DNA of 64,000 bases from Alkalicoccobacillus murimartini (GTDB taxonomy: Bacteria; Bacillota; Bacilli; Bacillales; Bacillaceae_D), in the NCBI RefSeq assembly GCF_030813245.1, contig NZ_JAUSUA010000008.1:62001-126000 (forward strand). Direction: 5' to 3'. This document shows, piece by piece, positions 49,954 to 61,103 of this stretch (its first letter is position 1; the number at the start of each line of letters is the position of its first letter). The position numbers and the translations under genes are program-made. Under the pieces are notes generated by a model. It saw nothing but the letters and a program-made list of their open reading frames with translations, did no database searches and was not told the DNA's origin.

Positions 49954-50802
49954 CTTTTTAGGAATTCGAATCGTAAATTGATAGAATTCATCATTTTCTT
50001 CTTCATTTGTGTCTATATTAAGTCCGCTTTGCAGAACCATGTCTACAGATTGCCTAATCGTATTCATCGCAATACGCATGTCCTTCGAATAGGCTTTTCT
50101 TGTAGGTTTCTTTTTCTTTTCTTCAGGAGCTTGACCAGCTTCTAACAGGTTCTTCACTCGTTCTTCAGTCTGTTTGACATTTAACTGATGTTCAATAATT
50201 TCGGCCAAGATGATATGTTGCTTGTCGGCATCCTTTAAACTAAGCAAAGCTCTTGCATGTCGTTCAGAGATCTTCCTGTCCAAAATAGCCTGCTGCACTG
50301 GCTCAGGTAAATGAAGCAGCCTTAACTTATTGGCGATTGTTGATTGCCCTCTTCCAAGACGTTGAGCTAGACTTTCTTGTGTTAATCCATGAATCTCAAT
50401 AAGCTTTGCATACGCCACCGCTTCTTCAATTGAGGTCAAGCCTTCGCGTTGAAGGTTCTCAATTAGAGCAATGGAAGCAGTTTGTGAATCATTAAATTCC
50501 TTTACGAGAGCAGGAATCTTATCCCATCCAAGATGAGTAACCGCTCTCCAACGTCTTTCACCGGCAATAATTTCGTATTTGTCATCACGTAGGCGAACAA
50601 CGATCGGTTGAATCACTCCGTGTGTACGAATGGTTTGAGCAAGTTCTTCAATTTTTTCTTCGTCAAATACGGTCCTAGGCTGAAAACGGTTCGGTACAAT
50701 TTCCTCAAGAGAAATTTGTTGTACTTCTTCGTTTCCTTTTATCTCTGCTGTTTCATCCTGTTTGTCACTAAAGCCAAATAGGCGTGAAAACGGCTGCTTC
50801 AT
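49951..50802 (-). CDS. noc: nucleoid occlusion protein Noc
   Basis: 283 aa ParB paralog: amphipathic membrane-binding N-terminus ([11 protein letters not shown]), [32 protein letters not shown] and a helix-turn-helix ([26 protein letters not shown]). It binds Noc sites and the membrane to stop division over DNA. No Noc-type TATTTCCCGGGAAATA site was seen in the window. Its 3' end touches its terminator. Confidence 0.96.
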   Translation of the reverse strand: MKQPFSRLFGFSDKQDETAEIKGNEEVQQISLEEIVPNRFQPRTVFDEEKIEELAQTIRTHGVIQPIVVRLRDDKYEIIAGERRWRAVTHLGWDKIPALVKEFNDSQTASIALIENLQREGLTSIEEAVAYAKLIEIHGLTQESLAQRLGRGQSTIANKLRLLHLPEPVQQAILDRKISERHARALLSLKDADKQHIILAEIIEHQLNVKQTEERVKNLLEAGQAPEEKKKKPTRKAYSKDMRIAMNTIRQSVDMVLQSGLNIDTNEEENDEFYQFTIRIPKK

Positions 50803-50951
50803 CGCCTGACACCACCTTCTGTTTATAAACCTCTATGTCTTATCTATCTATTCGACATAAGAGCCTATAATCCCTTTTTATCTCTAACTCCTTTATATCC
50901 AAACAACGTGTAAGCGTCAAGCATTGATTAACTACAAGTTATGTACAAGTG

Positions 50952-50977
50952 GGCAGCGTTTCACGTGAAACGCTGCC
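50952..50977. promoter_or_regulatory. parS-like site 3 in a 26-bp perfect palindrome
   Basis: Core CGTTTCACGTGAAACG (50957-50972, 14 of 16 to parS consensus), extended symmetrically by GGCAG/CTGCC on both sides. Located between rsmG and noc. The extension could also fold as an RNA hairpin, but no T run follows. Confidence 0.8.
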
Positions 50978-50985
50978 TTATCTTA

Positions 50986-51699
50986 TTAGAGAGGCTGCTT
51001 AGCAGGAACCCCTGCTTTTCGAGGATATTTCTTAGGTGTGGCTCGTTCTTTGTGAAGCAAATAAATTGTTCGTTCGCTTTGCTCTTCTGGTAATGTAAAC
51101 GTATAGGTTTCGCCAAAGGCACCACCTAAGGTTTGAATTGCTTTTCCAGCATCCTTCAGCTCTTCTTCTGCCCCAGCACCTTTCATTGCTAAGAAGTCTC
51201 CACCTTTTTTGGCAAACGGTAGACACAACTCAGATAAAACAGACAGTCGAGCGACTGCTCTAGCTGTAACAACATCAAAGTTTTCACGATATGCCGGATC
51301 CTGCCCTGCAATTTCAGCACGATTGTGATGAAACTCCACACCTTTTAATCCTAATTCAGTAGCAAGATGTTCAAGAAATCCGATTCGTTTTTTTAATGAA
51401 TCAATAATCGTAACATGCATATTCGGAAAAATGATTTTCATAGGAAGGCTAGGAAATCCTGCTCCTGCACCTACATCCAGAACTCGCTTTGGCTCATCAA
51501 ATGAATAATAAAAGCCAGCGCTTATGGAGTCATAAAAATGTTTTAGATACACATCGCTTTCAGACGTTAAGGCTGTTAGATTCATTTTTTGATTCCATTC
51601 AACCAAAATTTCAAAATAACGTTCAAACTGCCATTGCTGATGCTCGCTTAATTCAATTCCTTTTTTTGATAAAAATAGAACAAATTCACTTTTATTCAT
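50986..51699 (-). CDS. rsmG: 16S rRNA (guanine-527 N7)-methyltransferase RsmG (GidB)
   Basis: 237 aa. Rossmann methyltransferase with [17 protein letters not shown] and [12 protein letters not shown]; basic C-terminal tail ([15 protein letters not shown]). Methylates G527 of 16S rRNA; its loss gives low-level streptomycin resistance in other species. 12 nt after mnmG. Confidence 0.97.
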   Translation of the reverse strand: MNKSEFVLFLSKKGIELSEHQQWQFERYFEILVEWNQKMNLTALTSESDVYLKHFYDSISAGFYYSFDEPKRVLDVGAGAGFPSLPMKIIFPNMHVTIIDSLKKRIGFLEHLATELGLKGVEFHHNRAEIAGQDPAYRENFDVVTARAVARLSVLSELCLPFAKKGGDFLAMKGAGAEEELKDAGKAIQTLGGAFGETYTFTLPEEQSERTIYLLHKERATPKKYPRKAGVPAKQPL

Positions 51700-51711
51700 A
51701 TGTCCCTCTTT

Positions 51712-53601
51712 CTATGGCTTCACTTTCGCTAAACGTCCTTGTTCCATATAAACAAGTAAGATAGAGATATCAGCAGGGTTTACACCAGATACGCGTGATG
51801 CCTGCCCTAATGAGATCGGACGCACCTCTGAAAGCTTCTGTTTCGCTTCGGTAGCTAGCCCATTAATGGCCATGTAATCAAGGTCCTCTGGTAGCTTTTT
51901 GTTTTCCATTTTCTTTGATCGTTCAACCTGTTGTAACTGCTTCGTAATATAGCCTTCATACTTCACTTGGATTTCTACCTGCTCTGCTACACCCTCTTGG
52001 ATAAGAGAATCAGCTGAAGGAATAATCGAAGCAACGTGTTGATACGTCAGCTCCGGGCGACGTAAAAGGGCTGCTGCATGCATCGCCTCAGCTAAAGGTG
52101 AAGACCCTGCTTCTATCAGCATCTCATCCACTTCCGCTGATGGTTTTATGACGATTTTTTCGATTCGTTTTTTCTCCGAGATAATTTGCTCTTTCTTTTC
52201 GAGAAAACGATTAAAACGATCATCTTTAATTAAGCCAATCTGATGACCAATCTCAGTCAACCTAAGATCTGCGTTATCATGGCGTAAAAGCAGCCTGAAT
52301 TCCGCTCTAGAGGTCAGAAGTCTATAAGGTTCATTTGTACCCTTCGTCACCAAATCATCGATGAGAACGCCAATATAGGCTTGTGAGCGATCAAGAATTA
52401 ATCCTTCTTCTCCACGAGCTTTTAATGCAGCATTAATTCCAGCCATAACACCTTGTCCTGCGGCTTCTTCATATCCTGATGTTCCATTAATTTGGCCAGC
52501 TGTAAACAACCCGTTCACCTTTTTGGTTTCTAGTGTTGGCCAAAGCTGTGTAGGCACAATGGCATCATATTCAATGGCATAGCCAGGACGCATCATTTTC
52601 ACGTTTTCCAGCCCTGGAATAGTCTTCAGCATACTAAGCTGAACATCTTCAGGCAGGCTTGTAGAAAGCCCCTGCACGTAAACTTCTGTTGTATTACGCC
52701 CTTCTGGTTCTAAGAAGATTTGATGTCTTGGCTTATCATTAAAGCGGACAATTTTATCTTCAATCGATGGGCAGTAACGTGGACCCGTTCCTTCAATCAT
52801 ACCTGAATACATTGGAGAACGTGTTAAGTTCTCGTTAATAATTAGGTGCGTATTTGTTGATGTATACGTTAGCCAGCATGGAAGCTGATCCGTAATATAC
52901 TTCGTTGTTTCATATGAAAAAGCTCGTGGAACATCGTCCCCAGGCTGGATCTCTGTTTTATCATAATCAATCGTATTTCCATTTACACGAGGAGGTGTTC
53001 CGGTCTTGAAGCGAACCATATCAAAACCAAGCTCCTGCAAGTGATAAGACAACTGTACAGATGGCTGCATGTTGTTAGGACCACTCTCATAAGCAAGTTC
53101 TCCAAGAATAATCTTTCCACGAAGATACGTACCCGTTGTGATGACCACAGCTGTACTGCGGTACTCTGCACCTGTATTCGTAATAACACCTTTGCAGACA
53201 CCATCTTCTACAATCAACTTCTCCACCATACCTTGGCGCAATAGTAAATTCTCTTGCTCCTCGATGGTTTTCTTCATTTCATGCTGATACATAAACTTAT
53301 CGGCCTGCGCACGCAAAGCACGTACAGCTGGACCTTTTCCTGTATTCAACATTCTCATTTGAATATGAGTTTTATCTATATTCCGGGCCATTTCTCCACC
53401 CAGTGCATCAAGCTCTCTTACAACAATTCCTTTTGCCGGTCCGCCCACTGATGGGTTACACGGCATAAACGCGACGGCATCTAGGTTCAATGTCAGCATT
53501 AATGTATTGGCACCCATACGTGCCGAAGCAAGTCCTGCTTCAACCCCTGCGTGACCAGCACCGATGACAATTACATCAAAATCTCCACCTTGATAGCTCA
53601 T
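51712..53601 (-). CDS. mnmG: tRNA U34 carboxymethylaminomethyl modification enzyme MnmG (GidA)
   Basis: 629 aa, normal length. FAD-binding [47 protein letters not shown] with the family cysteine, and the C-terminal helical MnmE-binding domain. Works with MnmE to modify the wobble uridine of several tRNAs. In the mnmE-mnmG-rsmG series. Confidence 0.98.
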   Translation of the reverse strand: MSYQGGDFDVIVIGAGHAGVEAGLASARMGANTLMLTLNLDAVAFMPCNPSVGGPAKGIVVRELDALGGEMARNIDKTHIQMRMLNTGKGPAVRALRAQADKFMYQHEMKKTIEEQENLLLRQGMVEKLIVEDGVCKGVITNTGAEYRSTAVVITTGTYLRGKIILGELAYESGPNNMQPSVQLSYHLQELGFDMVRFKTGTPPRVNGNTIDYDKTEIQPGDDVPRAFSYETTKYITDQLPCWLTYTSTNTHLIINENLTRSPMYSGMIEGTGPRYCPSIEDKIVRFNDKPRHQIFLEPEGRNTTEVYVQGLSTSLPEDVQLSMLKTIPGLENVKMMRPGYAIEYDAIVPTQLWPTLETKKVNGLFTAGQINGTSGYEEAAGQGVMAGINAALKARGEEGLILDRSQAYIGVLIDDLVTKGTNEPYRLLTSRAEFRLLLRHDNADLRLTEIGHQIGLIKDDRFNRFLEKKEQIISEKKRIEKIVIKPSAEVDEMLIEAGSSPLAEAMHAAALLRRPELTYQHVASIIPSADSLIQEGVAEQVEIQVKYEGYITKQLQQVERSKKMENKKLPEDLDYMAINGLATEAKQKLSEVRPISLGQASRVSGVNPADISILLVYMEQGRLAKVKP

Positions 53602-53718
53602 GGTCTAATCCTTCTTTCCTTATTTTTATCTCTTAACGCGCAGCAAGATCCCAATAGATACGGCTTCTGCGCGTATAGGCCCGATTGGTTTATCTCCCCA
53701 ACCGATAGACATTCTACT

Positions 53719-55095
53719 TTATTTCCCTAAACAGAACTGCGAGAACAACTGATCAATGAGACTATCCTGCACACTATCTCCAATGATCTCACCTAGTAGC
53801 TCCCACGTTCTAGTGACGTCAATTTGAATTAAATCGATAGGCATAGCTGATTCAGTAGCATCCAATGCATCCTGTGCCGTTTGTTTCGCTTGCTCTAAAA
53901 GCGCGATATGTCGGGTATTCGATACATACGTTGCATCATCTCCCTCAATAGCTCCTTCAAAAAACAAGTTCGCAATCGCTGCTTCTAAATCATCAATTCC
54001 CTTTTCTTCTATAAAAGAAGTTGTGACAAGCGGACGTCCTGCTGCAAGCTCTTGCACGCGCTCGAGATTTATCTTTCGAGGCGTATCGGTTTTGTTGACG
54101 ATGATGACTGCATTCATACCTGCAACAGCTTCAAACAACGCTTCATCCTCCACAGACAGCTCTTCGCCATGATTCAACACGAGCAAAATCATATCTGCTT
54201 CGCGTAGCGCTTTTCTTGAACGCTCGACGCCAAGTTTTTCAACGATATCCTCTGTCTCACGAATACCCGCTGTATCAACAAGGCGTAAAGGCACACCACG
54301 CACATTCACATACTCCTCAAGTGTATCTCGTGTTGTACCAGGGATGTCAGTGACAATCGCTTTATTCTCATGAACGAGGCTGTTCATAAGCGATGATTTC
54401 CCGACATTTGGTCTACCAATAATGGCTGTTGCTAGACCTTCTCTTAAGATTTTCCCTTGCCCTGCTGTCTCTAGAAGCTTATCCACTTCTTTAATGACAA
54501 AACCAACTTTATGAATCATTAAGTCATGAGTCATCGCTTCGGCATCATATTCAGGGTAATCAATATTCACTTCAACTTGAGCCACTGTTTCTAGCAGCTC
54601 CTGCCTTAGAACAGAGATTTTTTTTGATAATCGACCTTCAAGCTGTCCAAGTGCTACGTTCATCGCACGATCGGTTTTCGCTCGAATTAAGTCCATGACC
54701 CCTTCAGCCTGGGACAAATCTATGCGGCCATTTAAAAAAGCTCGTTTTGTGAATTCTCCAGGTTCCGCCAGCCTCGCTCCTCGTTTTAGCGCAAGCTGAA
54801 GAACTCTGTTAACAGAAACCAACCCACCGTGACAGTTTATTTCTACTACATCCTCTTTTGTATAGGTGCGAGGCGCTCTCATCACACTAATCATTGCTTC
54901 CTCTACCTTGCTGGTCCCATCTGTGATATGACCATACACAATTGAATGTGAGGCAACGTCTTCTAATGGTTGTTTTCCCGCATATAAATGAGAGGCAATG
55001 GCAATTGCCTCGTCTCCACTCAGTCGGACAATGCCAATAGCCCCTTCACCTTGAGCTGTTGAAATAGCAGCAATTGTATCAAATTCTGTTATCAT
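53719..55095 (-). CDS. mnmE: tRNA modification GTPase MnmE (TrmE)
   Basis: 458 aa. N-terminal folate-binding domain ([22 protein letters not shown]), helical domain interrupted by the G domain with [22 protein letters not shown] and NKTD, and the C-terminal FCLGK with the catalytic Cys. Partner of MnmG. Confidence 0.98.
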   Translation of the reverse strand: MITEFDTIAAISTAQGEGAIGIVRLSGDEAIAIASHLYAGKQPLEDVASHSIVYGHITDGTSKVEEAMISVMRAPRTYTKEDVVEINCHGGLVSVNRVLQLALKRGARLAEPGEFTKRAFLNGRIDLSQAEGVMDLIRAKTDRAMNVALGQLEGRLSKKISVLRQELLETVAQVEVNIDYPEYDAEAMTHDLMIHKVGFVIKEVDKLLETAGQGKILREGLATAIIGRPNVGKSSLMNSLVHENKAIVTDIPGTTRDTLEEYVNVRGVPLRLVDTAGIRETEDIVEKLGVERSRKALREADMILLVLNHGEELSVEDEALFEAVAGMNAVIIVNKTDTPRKINLERVQELAAGRPLVTTSFIEEKGIDDLEAAIANLFFEGAIEGDDATYVSNTRHIALLEQAKQTAQDALDATESAMPIDLIQIDVTRTWELLGEIIGDSVQDSLIDQLFSQFCLGK

Positions 55096-55240
55096 TTCAT
55101 CGTCACCCCCTTTTTCAAAAAAAAGCTCTATATTTATAGGAAAGATGAATCATCCATTCTCATTTTCTTTGGTTGCTTCTAATGTAATAGAATAGCACAG
55201 ACCTAGCTGAAAAGCTACGAACCCGCAAGGAAAGAGACAT

Positions 55241-55282
55241 GGCAAAATCCTCTATCTAGATTCTTAGATAGAGGATTTTGCC
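55241..55282 (-). terminator. terminator of jag
   Basis: Perfect 18-bp stem (GGCAAAATCCTCTATCTA and its complement) with a 6-nt loop, 24 bp past the jag stop. Strong structure but no long T run. Confidence 0.8.
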
Positions 55283-55305
55283 TTCATATACTTACGAATT
55301 TTCTA

Positions 55306-55953
55306 CTACGTTGATTTCTTGACAATCACGTGACGCTGACTGCCCTTTCCCTTAGAGAAGGTCATGACTCCTTCTTTCCGGTAAAGAACCTGATGAACAA
55401 CCTTTCGTTCTCTCGCATTCATAGGTTCTAAGGGAATGCCATCCGTTTGATATTTTGCTTTTTTAGAGACACGAACCGCCAATTCACGTAATGCCTGATA
55501 CCGCTTCGCACGGTATTTGCCTGCATCAACTAGAAACGTCTTATGTTTTGCTTTATTACGATTAGCCGCCAAACCTACCAGATATTCTAATGAATCTAAG
55601 GTTTGGCCTCGCTTACCAATGAGTCGGGCCGTGTCTCTTTCATGTTCACATTCAATAGAAAGAAGTGTACCTTCACTCGTTTTACTTTTATTAATCGTTG
55701 CAGGAATTTCCATTTTGTTGATTGTTTCTACTAAGAATTCATAAGCTAAGTCATCAGGATCAGGTATAGCGTATGCTTCAATCGTTGCTTCTCTCTTCCC
55801 TATAAACCCTAAGAATCCTTTTCGAGGTTCTTCAATTACTTCATAGGAAATTCGCTCTAACGGTGAGCCCAATTGTTCGACAGCCTTTGTTACAGCTTCC
55901 TCAATTGTTTTTCCTGACACCTTTACCTTTACCTTTGCCTTTGGCTTTAACAT
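55306..55953 (-). CDS. jag: RNA-binding protein Jag/KhpB (SpoIIIJ-associated)
   Basis: 215 aa from ATG 55953 after GGAGGG. N-terminal Jag domain ([32 protein letters not shown]), KH domain ([15 protein letters not shown]) and R3H domain at the C-terminus ([16 protein letters not shown]...[11 protein letters not shown]). Overlaps the 3' end of yidC by 53 nt. Confidence 0.95.
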   Translation of the reverse strand: MLKPKAKVKVKVSGKTIEEAVTKAVEQLGSPLERISYEVIEEPRKGFLGFIGKREATIEAYAIPDPDDLAYEFLVETINKMEIPATINKSKTSEGTLLSIECEHERDTARLIGKRGQTLDSLEYLVGLAANRNKAKHKTFLVDAGKYRAKRYQALRELAVRVSKKAKYQTDGIPLEPMNARERKVVHQVLYRKEGVMTFSKGKGSQRHVIVKKST

Positions 55954-56719
55954 TAGATTTCCCTCCAACGCCCGCTTTCGTAGCCTTACGTTTTTCTACG
56001 TTCGGGCCCGTAATAAAGTACGTTTGAGCAATCATAAATAGGTTTCCGACAACCCAATAAAGAATAACGGCTGATGGCAGGAACAGTCCAAATACCGTAA
56101 TCATAACCGGCATCATGTATAACAAAATCTTCATTTGTGGGTTATTCTGTACCATCATCATCTTTTGCTGAACAAATGTAGCAGCACCAGCTATGATCGG
56201 CAACAAGAAAATCGGATCTGCTTGGCTTAAGGTGAACCATAAAAACGTATTGTCACCAATCTCTGTTGTTCTCATAATTGCATGATAAAGGGCCAAAAGG
56301 ATCGGCATCTGAATAACTAGCGGTAAGCAACCAGCAAATGGGTTCACTCCTTTTTCTTGATAAAGGCCCATTAACTCTTTTTGTAGCTTTTGCTGTGTAT
56401 TCTGATCTTTTGCGCTATATTTCTCTCTAAGTTTTTGCATTTCAGGCTGCAGAAGCTGCATCGCCTTCATACTTTTTGTCTGCTTAATCATAAGCGGCAT
56501 AATGACCAAGCGGATCAAAATGGTTAGCGCCACAATGGCTAGTCCATAACTATTAAAGAAATCAGCAAAAAAGATAATGAGCCAGGAAACCGGATACACA
56601 AAAAAGCTATTCCAAATCCCCTCACTACTACTGTTAATTGGTTCATTTACATCGAAACATCCGGTTAGAAGAAACAGCAGACCAAATGAAACAATGAATA
56701 ACCCCCATTTATTCTTCAC
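55901..56719 (-). CDS. yidC: membrane protein insertase YidC1 (SpoIIIJ), lipoprotein form
   Basis: 272 aa from GTG 56719 preceded by AGAGGGTG. Lipobox LLTGC with the lipidated Cys at about residue 20, then five membrane helices with the conserved Arg in [32 protein letters not shown] and the last helices. C-terminal basic tail with [10 protein letters not shown]. Inserts membrane proteins; SpoIIIJ is needed for forespore development in B. subtilis. Lies after rnpA; its tail overlaps jag. Confidence 0.96.
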   Translation of the reverse strand: MKNKWGLFIVSFGLLFLLTGCFDVNEPINSSSEGIWNSFFVYPVSWLIIFFADFFNSYGLAIVALTILIRLVIMPLMIKQTKSMKAMQLLQPEMQKLREKYSAKDQNTQQKLQKELMGLYQEKGVNPFAGCLPLVIQMPILLALYHAIMRTTEIGDNTFLWFTLSQADPIFLLPIIAGAATFVQQKMMMVQNNPQMKILLYMMPVMITVFGLFLPSAVILYWVVGNLFMIAQTYFITGPNVEKRKATKAGVGGKSNVKAKGKGKGKGVRKNN

Positions 56720-56744
56720 TCTTTCACACCCTCTGCAATACATA

Positions 56745-57110
56745 TCATTTTCTCGTTGTTGTTTGTGAAATCCTTCTGCTCACACCTGCTTTTTTCATCA
56801 CATGTGCCAGACTACTATGAAATTCTAAGTAATTCATATCAGCGGTTGGTTTTCTTGCTATCACTACATAGTCATAAGCAGGTAAAAGAAGCTCTTGTTT
56901 TTCTTGAAAAACAGTGCGAATTAACCGCTTTATTCGATTACGAACAACAGCGTTACCTACCTTCTTACTCACGGAAAGTCCTAGCCTTAACTGCTCTTGA
57001 TCCTCTTTCTTGAGAACATATAGAACAAACTGACGATTCGCGACGGAACGACCATGATTAAATACAGCCGAAAATTCCTCATTCTTTTTAATCCGCTGTT
57101 CTTTTCTCAT
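56745..57110 (-). CDS. rnpA: ribonuclease P protein component
   Basis: 121 aa: [20 protein letters not shown], then [19 protein letters not shown], the RNR motif of RnpA. Supports the catalytic RNA in tRNA 5' maturation. Downstream of rpmH with a terminator between them. Confidence 0.97.
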   Translation of the reverse strand: MRKEQRIKKNEEFSAVFNHGRSVANRQFVLYVLKKEDQEQLRLGLSVSKKVGNAVVRNRIKRLIRTVFQEKQELLLPAYDYVVIARKPTADMNYLEFHSSLAHVMKKAGVSRRISQTTTRK

Positions 57111-57146
57111 ATTCCCGCTCCTCTATAGGTTTGTTCTCTTTGAAGC

Positions 57147-57174
57147 AAAAAAGACCACTGTCTACCAGTGGTCT
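57147..57174 (-). terminator. terminator between rpmH and rnpA
   Basis: AGACCACTG / CAGTGGTCT stem with a 5-nt loop and a T6 run on the minus strand; partial read-through would supply rnpA. Confidence 0.88.
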
Positions 57175-57298
57175 CAGATGTCGATACTTGCCGCGTTCTG
57201 CCAATACATCCTATCAATTCATTAAAAATGAAAGGACCTGCATGCGCAAAGCAAGTCCAAGAATCTGAAGTTGCTTATCACTGGCTTTTCAGCGGTTT

Positions 57299-57436
57299 TT
57301 ATGCAGACAATACTTTTCTTCCTTTTTGACGACGACGAGCTAGAACTTTACGTCCGTTCTTAGTGCTCATTCTTGCACGAAACCCGTGCTTCTTTTTACG
57401 CTTACGGTTATTTGGCTGAAACGTTGGTTTACCCAT
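57299..57436 (-). CDS. rpmH: 50S ribosomal protein L34
   Basis: 45 aa: [19 protein letters not shown], then [20 protein letters not shown] and RKVLSA, a complete L34. Start preceded by GGGGGTG. It borders oriC and is divergent from dnaA. Confidence 0.98.
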   Translation of the reverse strand: MGKPTFQPNNRKRKKKHGFRARMSTKNGRKVLARRRQKGRKVLSA

Positions 57437-57579
57437 TTATTACACCCCCTGCGGATTGCTCTTAAAAAAATATGGCTGTAAGACAGTCCTGTAAATTATA
57501 AAGAAAAGTGACGCCTATTGTCAAGGTCTATTCTAAAATCTTCTTTTCGTCTCTCCTTCCTCTTTTCGAGCCACTCAAC

Positions 57580-57897
57580 TGTGGAAAACTTTAATAGACA
57601 GTATTCGACTTATCCTCTGACTCATCGACAACTTACTCACATATCTTGTGTTGTGGAAAAAAATTAAACACAACATGCTGTGCTTTGTGGATAAACCTAA
57701 CAAACCATTGCGGTAAAAGGTTTATTTTGCTATGATTATAATGTTTTAACTCGTGGATAGCTAATCAGACACTCTATCCTGTCCACAGCCTGTGGGTAAA
57801 GTTGTGGACAGGATGTTTTCCTATGGACTATTTTTTCCACAGGGCTGTTTGCTATTTCTTTTTTGATGGTTTTCTACTATACTATTATCTTTCCACA
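57580..57897. other. oriC, upstream DnaA-box cluster
   Basis: Between rpmH and dnaA. One perfect box TGTGGATAA (57686-57694) and many near matches: TGTGGAAAA at 57580 and 57652, CGTGGATAG at 57752, TGTCCACAG at 57780, TGTGGGTAA at 57791, TGTGGACAG at 57803, TTTTCCACA at 57833 and CTTTCCACA at 57889. The incA/B-type half of a bipartite Bacillus origin, also the dnaA promoter region and its autoregulatory sites. Confidence 0.88.
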
Positions 57898-58034
57898 ATT
57901 TCTACACAGTGAATAAATATTCATACTCGTGATACAACGTTGTACAAAACATATACAACTCTCACAACTAAAGGCCGTTACAGGTCTTTTCTGTGTCTGC
58001 TATACCGCAATACTTGATAAAAGGGGGTTTAATC

Positions 58035-59384
58035 TTGGAAAATATTCACGACCTATGGGAACGGGTTCTCTCTGAAATGGAGAAGAAGGTGAGTAAGCCT
58101 AGTTATGAAACTTGGCTGAAATCGACAAAAGCGACTGTTATCCAAAACGATATCATTACAGTCACCGCTCCTAATGAGTTTGCACGTGACTGGCTAGAGG
58201 ATCATTATGCCAGTTTGACCTCTGATACGATTGAAGAATTAACAGGATCAAGGTTGGCACCTAAATTTGTTATTCCACAAAACGCATCTGCTGATGATTT
58301 ACTAGTGGAACAGCCTCCTAAGAAAATACCGCAACCTGATGCTGCTGATGATATATCAAGTCGCACTATGCTAAATGGCAAGTATACGTTTAATACATTT
58401 GTCATTGGTTCAGGAAATCGGTTTGCCCATGCAGCTTCACTTGCTGTAGCGGAAGCACCAGCTAAAGCCTACAATCCATTATTTATCTATGGGGGAGTGG
58501 GACTAGGTAAAACCCACTTAATGCATGCCATTGGACATTATGTAATGGAGCATAATCCTCGGGCCAATGTGGTTTATTTGTCTTCTGAAAAGTTCACAAA
58601 TGAATTCATTAACTCGATTCGTGATAATAAAGCGGTGAATTTCCGCAACAAATATCGCAATGTAGATGTGCTATTGATAGATGACATTCAGTTTTTAGCA
58701 GGGAAAGAACAAACTCAAGAAGAGTTTTTCCATACATTTAATGCTTTGCATGAAGAGTCAAAACAAATTGTGATCTCAAGTGATAGACCTCCTAAAGAGA
58801 TTCCTACTTTAGAAGACAGACTTCGTTCTCGCTTTGAATGGGGCCTGATTACAGATATCACACCACCTGATTTGGAAACTAGGATAGCCATCCTTAGGAA
58901 AAAAGCAAAAGCAGAGAACTTAGATATTCCTAATGAAGTGATGTTATATATCGCTAATCAGATTGATACGAATATACGAGAATTAGAGGGCGCTCTGATT
59001 CGTGTAGTCGCTTATTCATCTTTGATTAATAAAGATATGAATGCCGATCTTGCAGCTGAAGCCTTAAAAGATATTATTCCAAACTCTAAACCCAAGATGC
59101 TAACCATTACCGACATTCAAAAGCTTGTTGGTGATTATTATCAAGTGAAACTAGATGATTTCAAAGCAAAGAAACGAACAAAGTCAGTTGCTTTTCCACG
59201 TCAGATTGCGATGTATCTATCGCGTGAACTGACCGATTCCTCTTTACCGAAGATCGGAAGTGAATTTGGCGGGCGAGATCATACGACTGTGATTCATGCT
59301 CACGAAAAAATATCTAGATTACTTGGAACGGATGAAGATTTACAGCAGAAGGTTCAAGCCATTACAGAACAGCTCCGCGGCTAA
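58035..59384 (+). CDS. dnaA: chromosomal replication initiator DnaA
   Basis: 449 aa from TTG 58035, which follows AAAGGGGG by about 7 nt; ATG further upstream is not preceded by a site. Domain I ([17 protein letters not shown]), domain III AAA+ with Walker [16 protein letters not shown] and Walker [12 protein letters not shown], and domain IV with the DnaA signature [15 protein letters not shown]. Binds the boxes on both sides of its own gene. Confidence 0.99.
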   Translation: MENIHDLWERVLSEMEKKVSKPSYETWLKSTKATVIQNDIITVTAPNEFARDWLEDHYASLTSDTIEELTGSRLAPKFVIPQNASADDLLVEQPPKKIPQPDAADDISSRTMLNGKYTFNTFVIGSGNRFAHAASLAVAEAPAKAYNPLFIYGGVGLGKTHLMHAIGHYVMEHNPRANVVYLSSEKFTNEFINSIRDNKAVNFRNKYRNVDVLLIDDIQFLAGKEQTQEEFFHTFNALHEESKQIVISSDRPPKEIPTLEDRLRSRFEWGLITDITPPDLETRIAILRKKAKAENLDIPNEVMLYIANQIDTNIRELEGALIRVVAYSSLINKDMNADLAAEALKDIIPNSKPKMLTITDIQKLVGDYYQVKLDDFKAKKRTKSVAFPRQIAMYLSRELTDSSLPKIGSEFGGRDHTTVIHAHEKISRLLGTDEDLQQKVQAITEQLRG

Positions 59385-59397
59385 TGGCTGTGTACAG

Positions 59398-59437
59398 TGT
59401 GGGCAAACTGATCATCTTTATACACAGTTTGCCCACA
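59398..59437. repeat. 13-bp inverted repeat between dnaA and the unwinding element
   Basis: TGTGGGCAAACTG / CAGTTTGCCCACA around a 14-nt loop, just after the dnaA stop. No T run, so it may be either a weak terminator or an origin dyad. Confidence 0.7.
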
Positions 59438-59471
59438 TGTGTATAACCTGCGTCACATAGAGTTTTATCAC

Positions 59472-59520
59472 TTATCCACAAATTCACAGCCCCTATTACT
59501 ACTGTTACTATTTTTAAAAC
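59472..59520. other. oriC unwinding element: DnaA box, GC cluster, DnaA-trios
   Basis: Perfect box TTATCCACA (59472-59480), a weak adjacent box (AATTCACAG), GCCCC at 59489-59493, then triplets CTA TTA CTA CTG TTA CTA (59493-59510) and an AT-rich tail. Read on the other strand these are 3'-GAT/AAT-type DnaA-trios. This matches the basal unwinding system described for B. subtilis between dnaA and dnaN. Confidence 0.85.
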
Positions 59521-59552
59521 CATAAATAATGATTTTAAAGGAGCTATTCGTC

Positions 59553-60692
59553 ATGCATTTTGTCATTGAAAGAAATCGTTTTGTTCATGATGTTCAAAAC
59601 GTAGCTAAGGCGGTTTCTTCTAGAACCACCATTCCAATTCTTACAGGAATGAAACTAGTTGCAACAAATGAAGGAGTTACATTGACTGGAAGTGATTCAG
59701 ATATCTCGATTGAGACATTTATTCCAGCAGAAGAAAATGATCAACATCTTGTCGATATTAAACAAGAGGGAAGTATTGTTTTGCAGGCACGATTTTTTGC
59801 GGAAATCGTAAAAAAACTACCTGGTGAACAAATTGAAATTAGTATTCAAGATCCTCTAAGTGCAACGATCCGTTCTGGATCTTCTGTTTTTACACTAAAT
59901 GGTCTGGATCCTGAAGAGTATCCTCGTCTTCCTCAATTAGAAGAAGAACGGGTCTTCCGCTTGCCACAGGATATGTTGAAAAATATTATTAGACAAACCG
60001 TATTCGCAGTGTCCGCTCAGGAAACACGTCCTGTGTTGACAGGTGTAAACCTCGAGATTCAAAATGGCGAATTAATCTGTACTGCAACAGATAGTAGACG
60101 ATTAGCTATGAGAAAATCATCGATTGAACGGAATGATCAAGAGCTGACATTTGAAAATGTAGTGATTCCGGGAAAAAGCCTGACTGAGTTAAGTCGAATC
60201 CTTGATGATAATGATGAGCTGACAGAGGTTGTAGTTACGGAGAATCAAATTCTATTTAAATTGGGGCACACGTTATTCTTCTCGAGATTGCTTGATGGGA
60301 AGTATCCAGTCACAAGTAGTATGATTCCAACACAATCCAAAACATCGTTCTCTGTGCAGACAAAATCATTACTGCATACATTAGAAAGAGCCTTGTTGCT
60401 CTCAGATGGGAAAAATAACGTCGTCACGTTAAAAACATTAGCCGAAAATGAGATTGAAATTACATCGGTGTCTCCTGAAATCGGAAAAGTAACCGAAGAT
60501 CTATCAACTTCTGACCAAGATGGAGAAGAAATGAGAATCTCGTTTAACGGCAAAATTGTAATTGATGCGTTAAAGGTTATTGATAGTGAAAAAGTAAATA
60601 TCATGTTCACTGGAGCAATGAGTGCATTTGTGGTTAGACCAACGGATCACGATCATTATCTACACTTGTTCTCTCCGGTACGTACATACTAG
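59553..60692 (+). CDS. dnaN: DNA polymerase III beta sliding clamp
   Basis: 379 aa from ATG 59553 after AAAGGAG. Three-repeat clamp: MHFVIERNRFVHDVQNVAKAVSSRTTIPIL start, RPVLTGVNLEIQ in the middle, and the C-terminal peptide-binding residues near MFTGAMSAFVVRP. In the dnaA-dnaN pair; a terminator follows. Confidence 0.99.
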   Translation: MHFVIERNRFVHDVQNVAKAVSSRTTIPILTGMKLVATNEGVTLTGSDSDISIETFIPAEENDQHLVDIKQEGSIVLQARFFAEIVKKLPGEQIEISIQDPLSATIRSGSSVFTLNGLDPEEYPRLPQLEEERVFRLPQDMLKNIIRQTVFAVSAQETRPVLTGVNLEIQNGELICTATDSRRLAMRKSSIERNDQELTFENVVIPGKSLTELSRILDDNDELTEVVVTENQILFKLGHTLFFSRLLDGKYPVTSSMIPTQSKTSFSVQTKSLLHTLERALLLSDGKNNVVTLKTLAENEIEITSVSPEIGKVTEDLSTSDQDGEEMRISFNGKIVIDALKVIDSEKVNIMFTGAMSAFVVRPTDHDHYLHLFSPVRTY

Positions 60693-60786
60693 GTCTTAGT
60701 GGCTCTCTTTTAAGATTGGACTTGGCTAGAAGCCTTTAGTCTAGTACAATAGATAATAGAGAATGTATGTAAATTGAACGGAACTA

Positions 60787-60819
60787 GAAGACAGCAGATC
60801 TCAGTGAATTGCTGTCTTC
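60787..60819 (+). terminator. terminator-like hairpin after dnaN
   Basis: GAAGACAGCA / TGCTGTCTTC stem with a 13-nt loop, then CCTTTCTT. Confidence 0.7.
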
Positions 60820-60863
60820 CCTTTCTTATAACCCTCAACTAGAGGGAGAAAAAGAGGTACAAC

Positions 60864-61103
60864 ATGGACGTGCTAAAGATCTCAACTCCGTATATAACAC
60901 TTGGACAATTGCTGAAGGAATCTGGTGCAATTGATACAGGTGGTATGGCTAAGTGGTATCTAAGCGAGTATGAAGTGATTGTGAATGGAGAGCCGGAGAA
61001 CCGTCGAGGTAAAAAGCTGAGAGCGGGTGATGAGATCCAGCTTGCTGATGGCACAGTCATAGAAATTGCAGAGGCCGAGGAGAAGGAAGATGAGGGTCAA
61101 TAA
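60864..61103 (+). CDS. yaaA: S4-domain protein YaaA
   Basis: 79 aa: ISTPYITLGQLLKESGAIDTGGMAKWYL, VNGEPENRRGKKLRAGDEI, a small RNA-binding S4 domain. Conserved between dnaN and recF in bacilli; implicated in ribosome assembly. Its end overlaps recF by 14 nt. Confidence 0.93.
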   Translation: MDVLKISTPYITLGQLLKESGAIDTGGMAKWYLSEYEVIVNGEPENRRGKKLRAGDEIQLADGTVIEIAEAEEKEDEGQ

